A stretch of DNA of 64,000 nt from Diadophis punctatus similis (Eukaryota; Chordata; Lepidosauria; Squamata; Dipsadidae), in the NCBI GenBank assembly GCA_023053685.1, contig JALIGW010000002.1, positions 40,632,720 to 40,696,719 of the forward strand. The letters run 5' to 3'. Positions 58,365 through 64,000 of the stretch are shown here, one piece after another. A program made the translations under genes and the position numbers. The notes below the pieces were generated by a model. The model made no database searches. It had not been told where the DNA came from and was given only the letters and a program-made list of their open reading frames with translations. Positions within the stretch are counted from its first letter, which is position 1, and the number at the start of each line of letters is the position of its first letter.

Positions 58365-58924
58365 ACAGGTAGTGTCCAACCTATGACCATTTGGTAAGTG
58401 GTTGTTCCAAGTTACAACAGTGCTGAATGAATGGTGGTTATGACCAGTCCTCAGAGTTACAGCTAACTTAACACCCCTACAATTATGTGATTGCAATTTA
58501 GGTGCTTGACTATCTCTTTGCACTTATGACTGGTTACCAAGCTACCAATGATCATGTGGTTGCCATTTGCAACCTTTGCTGCCAACTTCCTCTGAAGTCA
58601 ATGGGGAACCTGGTAGAGAAGGCTGCAAGTTACTTGGCTAAGTCTCCCTCACCAATGTACTCTCACCAAACCTTTGTTCTTGCACCTCTTACACACTCTT
58701 GTGCACTCTCCTTGAGCCACACCATGCCTCTCTCGGCAACTGCTTTTGGTTGTAGGAAACCCACAGGAAGTTGCATTGCCTAACAACTGTGAAATTCAGT
58801 TAGAGATGGCAACCAGCATTGCAGGAATTTTTGTCACTAAATAATGTGGTCACATCTTATGGTTACATTGCTTAGTGATGGAAATTGCAGTCCCAATTGC
58901 CTTTGTAAGTCAATGACTACCTGT
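58365..58924. mobile_element. Foldback DNA transposon, 560 bp
   Basis: The ends ACAGGTAGTGTCCAACCTAT and GTAAGTCAATGACTACCTGT are inverted repeats with substitutions. The interior has recurring AAGT and GTTACAAC/GTTATGACC motifs typical of the ACAGGTAGTCCTCGACTTA family of non-autonomous elements. The 93-codon frame 58502-58783 is chance. Flanking bases do not show an obvious duplication, so I leave the superfamily open. Confidence 0.75.
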
Positions 58925-60346
58925 ATCTAGTTTGATCCCTATCACAATATGGTCCAAGATTTTTTCCCCCAAGACACAAGTTTTATTGTTTTCTAAAACA
59001 GAAATTATAAAATAGTTTTGCTCTTCCTTATCCACATTTGGCTCATATTCCCCATTTTCATCACTTACTAAACTACCCTTAACTCCAAAAGCTGTGCAAG
59101 CCATAACATACTCCTATAGCCCTTTCCTTGCCATACTTCATAAATACCTTGTCCTTCCTTTATCTGTGCAACCTTGGATTGCTTGAATATTAATAGTTAC
59201 ATAGCATTATTGATCTTTGCAATAATACTTATTGAACATTATTCCCCTTTGACCATTAGACTCAAAGTAATGAGCTCCACCCATTATGGACACTGGATTT
59301 GATTGGACTAAAAACATAAGAGTTGTTATTCGTGTCCTCTTTCCATATCTTAAAAACTGTAAGACATGGCTTGCAATTTGCATTTAAAATCTGGAATGCC
59401 TAAATATATTTGCTGCAAGAGTTTTCTGTCAGAACTTCAAAACTGCAATACTCCAAATCACTACGCCAAATATAAATCAGTTTTATGCATGTAAATATCC
59501 TATTTAAGATTTAAATTTAGTTGGAAAGAAACATTTGTTCCTGTTAAATGTTTTTGGATACCCTCAGGTTGTTCAGCTATGTAAGGCTATTTCATTCCTC
59601 TAATTGACATTCATTGCATTCAAATATTTTTAGATATAAAATATGCCAACTGTTCATTTTTTTTAAAAAAATTAAGAAATATTATTCTTGTGCGAAGAGT
59701 TACTACAGCAGTCACTAATTAGCCTTTGTGATATTTTATTAACTTTCCCTGTTACAAACTGATGGACAGGTATAATGAAATACAGTTTTTTCCACTGATG
59801 CAACAATATTGACTGTGGTCACAATGCAGCTTTCAGACTTCAGTCAGGTTCACCGAGAAACTGAATCAAGACCGGAATCAAACAAGCTGAGAAAAATGAG
59901 AGCATAGCTCTACATGTATATAAGTATGGGAAGAAAATTATTCCATTTATTTAAAATTAAATTCCTATTTCAATTTGCGGAAGAAAACTCCCTGTGGTGA
60001 ATGCCTAGCAGGAATATTTTCCTACTATCTTTTATTAGTAGGCCTTAGGAAATATAAAAGTTCCATACTGTTGCTTTGATTCCTTTTGTCCTTAAAAAAA
60101 AAGATAGACACATTCAAAGTGTCTTTGAAAGATAGCATAAGATATTATATTAAGGATCAGTAGACATTTTGTTCTTTACTTTTTTTTATTTCTGTATCAT
60201 CCTTATTTTACATCTAGTGCACCTTAGAGAATTTGTTTAAAAAATAATTCTGGGGTTAATATTTGTATTTACCATTCTTCTTTAAATAAAATAAAAGAAG
60301 TTGGGTTTGGATGTTTTTTTTTTAAAAAAGAATAATATAATTGTTT
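58925..60346. other. Gene-free stretch
   Basis: AT-rich, no recognised element. Confidence 0.45.
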
Positions 60347-60496
60347 TAACTAACAGATTAACAGAGTTGGAAGGGACCTTGCAGGTCCTCTAGTCCAACC
60401 CCCTGCCCAAGCAGGAGACCCTACATCCTGCCTCTACCTAGGATTGAACTCACAACCTCCTGATCGTGAGGCAAGAACTCCACCTCTAGGCCACAG
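60347..60496 (-). mobile_element. tRNA-headed SINE with CR1 tail
   Basis: On the minus strand the element reads TGGCCTAGAGGTGGAG (A-box-like), GAGTTCAATCCTAGG (B-box-like), then GTCTCCTGCTTGGGC and GGGGTTGGACTAGAGGACC with GGTCCCTTCCAACTCTGTTA, which is the CR1 3' end. A Pol III-type head joined to a LINE tail is the layout of a SINE that uses CR1 machinery. It is about 150 bp. Confidence 0.7.
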
Positions 60497-61516
60497 CAGC
60501 GGTGTGTTTTTAATCTAGAAATTGCTGTGTTTTTTTATCTAGAAATATCTTAGTATTTCTTTTAGTGCCAAAATTGCTACATTAAAAAATGTTATATGGT
60601 TTTATTTTTTAAAATTGAAATAAGCTCTTCAAAATCTCTGTTGGATCAGAATCAGAAAAGACGCCGTAACCTAGCGTTTTTCATGTCTAGTGAGGCAGTC
60701 TAGGAGGGAGATGTTGTTAAATTTAGGCACAGACTTCTCCACTGAGCTTAAATAGCCTGGAAGGAGTTTACTAGCTTACCAGATATGTTTCTTTCTTTTT
60801 TTCTGAAGCAATATAACTGTGAGGAAAAAAACAGAGCACACTTCAGGATGAGAAGAAAATCCAATGCACCCACATTTCTATATGCAATAAGTAGAGAGAA
60901 TATATAGGTTTATATTATTTTATTATGGATGTTCTGAGACCTCATGTCACTTTCAAATTTGTTCATGTTAAAGTTCTGGTTTCCCCTTAATCTGTTTAGA
61001 GCAAAGATAAAATTATACATGATCCCTTCAGGAAATGTCTGATTTGTCTTGCTTATAACTTTCTTGCTTATAATTTGCTCATAACTTATAGAGTGTGGAG
61101 AAACACATTAGAGGACCAGTTATCCTTGACTTGATACTAAACATTAGAGAAGCCTGGATCAACAGAAACTTTGGGGGAAAGTGACTGTATTACACTGAAG
61201 TTAATTATTTTTATGGGAAGTGACATTAAACATGCTTTGCTGTTCAGAAGCATGATTGTGATCAGAGCAATAATAAGCAGGATTCTACTGGAGAAGCAGC
61301 TAATGGAGAAAGGAGATCAAGATAGCTGGCAGTTCTTTAGGAAGGACATTTTAAAATGAGCACATTTGCAAACAATTCCAGTGAGATGACAATCAAGGAC
61401 AAAAGCCAATGTAGCTACTAGAAAAAAGATCTGGAGAGAAAAAAAATGCTATACAGAAAGTGAAAAGAGAAATAGATTAACAAGGAAGGACACAAACAAA
61501 TTGAATGAATTTAAAT
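60497..61516. other. Gene-free stretch
   Basis: Nothing recognised. Confidence 0.45.
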
Positions 61517-61524
61517 CTCTAGGA

Positions 61525-61591
61525 CAGGGTTTCTCAACCTTAGCAGGATAATTCTGGGAGCTGAAGTTCACAATGTTTAAAGTTGCCACTT
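61525..61591. mobile_element. hAT MITE remnant, 67 bp
   Basis: The left end CAGGGTTTCTCAACCTTAGC is present. The right arm TTTAAAGTTGCCA has lost most of its terminus and ends CTT. Flanks CTCTAGGA (61517-61524) and CTCTAGCA (61592-61599) match at seven of eight bases. Confidence 0.75.
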
Positions 61592-61599
61592 CTCTAGCA

Positions 61600-61734
61600 C
61601 AAGCGTGTCAAACTGGCAGCCCACGAGCCGGATGCGTCACATGCAGGCCATGCCTACCCCAGCTCTGTGAAGGGAAAAAAACGTTGCAATACGTCATGTG
61701 ACGGCAGCATGACATGGCGAGTTTGACATCCGTG
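61600..61734. mobile_element. hAT MITE, 135 bp
   Basis: Ends CAAGCGTGTCAAACT and AGTTTGACATCCGTG are imperfect inverted repeats, flanked by perfect CTCTAGCA duplications (61592-61599 and 61735-61742). The interior includes GCGTCACATG and CATGTGACGG in inverted order. Confidence 0.93.
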
Positions 61735-61742
61735 CTCTAGCA

Positions 61743-63139
61743 GGATAAATTGCATCCTAGGGTGCTGAAAAAAAATGATGGTCTAATGGCTGTGATGATG
61801 ATGATGATGTTATCCATTCAGTCCTGTCTGCTTCTTGGCAATTCTATGGGCCAGCTACCTCTACATCTTCTGATCTTGCACTACTTCTTTGGTATTGGCT
61901 GTCAATTAAAATATTATCTTTAAGAAATCCTGTAGATTTGGCAAAGTACCAGATAGATAAGCAGGGAAAATATCCATATCTTCAAAAAGAAGAAAAGGGA
62001 TTAAAAACATTACCATACAAAACAACACATCTATGAAAAACTTAATTTCTGAGGAAAATTAACTCCAAGTGTTTCCCTAAGCAGGTACATGCGACAACCT
62101 TGCCTAGGGGGGGGATTTAAAAATATTTTTATATAGTAGGCTAAGATCAAATGTAAAAAAACCATTTTCAAGGCCTACAAAAGGTCAATATCACTGCATT
62201 TCCGCTTTGTGTAACCTCCTCCGCCCTCAGACATCCCTTCAGACAATTTGTAACTACAAACTACAAAGAAATTCAGAGGAGAAGTGACCTTTTCTGAGGG
62301 CACATTTCAGTTTTCAATATAGCTAGGCAAACTAATCCCACTTATTTTTTTTTTTAGTATCTGGGACTTTTCCTTCTGTTTAGATCTAACTCAACCGAAT
62401 AGCTTTTGCAGCTGCTGTCAAAAAGAGGAATGTAAGCCTCCTTTTCCACTCTATTCTGCAATTCGTTGATATTTTCCTGACTATTTTATTTTCAACAGGG
62501 AACTCACTATCAGAATGATTCACGTACAGTTTCCCCCGGATTCATCAAAGGACTAACTACTCCAGAATTCAAGAGAGTTGTTATTTTTTTCAGTGTGCTA
62601 TAAGCTTCTGAGTTACTCTCGGCTGGGTCTTCCCTCTTGCCCTTTTCCCTCCTTCATAAGACACAAAATAAGTTTTATCAAGTAAACATTTCAAAAGCTA
62701 TCATCTCAGCTCTTCCTTTTTCATTTTACTCAAGGAGACACATTGTATCTCATTGTTAAGATGATTATCTTCAAAATGCAGAACTCGGCTTCAGGGTGTT
62801 AGATAAAATAACAAAAAGGAAATGGAAGACTATAGTTGCACAACTCCTCATATCTTATCTATGGGCCATGCAAAACTAATCTTTTGAGAGGAACCCAACA
62901 GTTACTTCCATGGAGGCCAATGTTTTATAGTCAGCAGAGATAATAGTGTTCTTTTATGAAGGCCCATGGAATTGAATGACATGCTTATTTCAAGATAAAT
63001 ATATGCAGAACAGGTCTTCAGCAGCAGCATGCAAGATCAAAACTGCCACATTCCTTTCCCAGCAAAATAAAATTGCAAAGAAAAGACTCAGCAACCTGAG
63101 AAGGAATGGCTTTTACCCCTTCCCGTTACTATTCCAAGT
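61743..63139. other. Gene-free stretch
   Basis: Short (GAT)n run at about 61,789-61,808. Otherwise mixed AT-rich sequence; 62,200-62,760 is repeat-poor and complex. Confidence 0.45.
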
Positions 63140-63147
63140 ATCTAATT

Positions 63148-63454
63148 CAGTGGTGAAATCCAATATTTTTACTACTGGTTCTGTGGGTGTTGCTTGGTGG
63201 GCGTGGTGTTGCTTGGTGGGCGTGGCTTGGTAGGCGTGGCAGGGGAAGGATACTGCAAAATATCCATTCCCACCCCACTCCAGGGGAAGGATATTGCAAA
63301 ATCTCCATTTCCACCCCATTCTGGGGCCAGCCAGAGGCGGCATTTGCCGGTTCTCTGAACTACTCAAACTTTCCACTACCGGTTCTCCAAACTATTCAAA
63401 CTTTCCACTACCGGTTCTCCAGAACCTATCAGAACCTGCTGAATTTCACCTCTG
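63148..63454. mobile_element. hAT-type element with internal tandem units, 307 bp
   Basis: Ends CAGTGGTGAAATCC and GAATTTCACCTCTG, flanked by perfect ATCTAATT duplications (63140-63147 and 63455-63462). It is a close relative of 46,818-47,102: GGGCGTGGC repeats, GGATACTGCAAAATATCC and ATTCCCACCCCACTC units, but two tandem units instead of three, and a doubled CCACTACCGGTTCTCC near the right end. Confidence 0.95.
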
Positions 63455-63718
63455 ATCTAATTCCAATTTTCAGCCAGAGGGATTCAAGAAGTGAAATAGG
63501 AATTTTAGATAAGATCTATGTTTTGATGATGGCCTTTGTCAGAATATGACTAAGATGGCACAGGGCAGCAGTCAATCTGTTTAGGTTGATGGGCACATTT
63601 GAAGTTCTAAATGGATATTGCTTCCTAACACTCTTTCAAGCTTCCCTCGACCTTCCCTGCCAGTCCCAACAAACATTTATTCCCATCCCCAATGGAAGAT
63701 TAGTAAAATTCTACTGGA

Positions 63719-64000
<282 letters not shown>

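Overview
The window looks like squamate reptile DNA, most probably from a snake, in a stretch without genes. The evidence is the repeat content: Sauria SINEs, CR1/L3-type LINE ends that run straight into (AATA)n tracts, many hAT-type DNA transposons with CACGCCCAC-rich interiors, and long microsatellites. The species cannot be fixed from this sequence. I found no host protein-coding exon, tRNA, rRNA or CRISPR array. The open frames that resemble real proteins are remnants of transposable elements: the end of a LINE reverse-transcriptase protein at about 7.1-7.6 kb and 38.4-38.8 kb, a second LINE C-terminus at 46.05-46.2 kb, a Helitron helicase C-terminus at 13.8-14.0 kb, and a doubtful L1 ORF1-like coiled coil at 15.1-15.4 kb.

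Layout. 0-4 kb: a GC-rich edge, a foldback MITE, then mostly unique AT-rich sequence with one LINE tail. 4-8 kb: a Sauria SINE, a candidate solo LTR and a reversed CR1/L3 end. 8-13 kb: mostly unique sequence with simple repeats. 13.3-18.5 kb: a Helitron with a helicase remnant, A-rich L1-like debris and a 1.8-kb hAT element that carries a CR1 insertion. 19-25 kb: largely non-repetitive and a candidate for conserved noncoding elements. 25.7-29.4 kb: clustered hAT MITEs and a CR1 split by a SINE. 29.4-36 kb: mostly unique sequence plus a (CTTT/CCTT)n tract. 36-37.3 kb: a tRNA-derived SINE split by a solo LTR. 38.4-46.2 kb: LINE, SINE and hAT nests. 46.8-58 kb: many hAT elements and a second Helitron. 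58-64 kb: a foldback DNA transposon, a CR1-tailed SINE, a hAT pair inserted at one target site, and a compound microsatellite running off the edge.

The strongest result is the set of sixteen hAT-type insertions whose ends can be read to the base, because each has an 8-bp target duplication (perfect or with one or two mismatches). They fall into two groups. One group (termini CAGTGATGGCGAACC, CAGTGTTTCCC, CAGGGTTTCTC, CAGGGGTGGTGAAC and CAAGCGTGTCAAACT) always duplicated sites with TA at the centre, often CTCTAGNA. The other group (CAGGGGTGGGTTCC and CAGGGGTGAAAT) mostly did not. Nested insertions allow relative dating: a SINE older than an LTR, a CR1 older than a hAT, a SINE older than a hAT, and one hAT older than another at the same site. 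I did not find a convincing undescribed gene system. The most interesting leftovers are the Helitron derivative with an internally repeated segment, the CR1-tailed tRNA-headed SINEs, and the target-site pattern.
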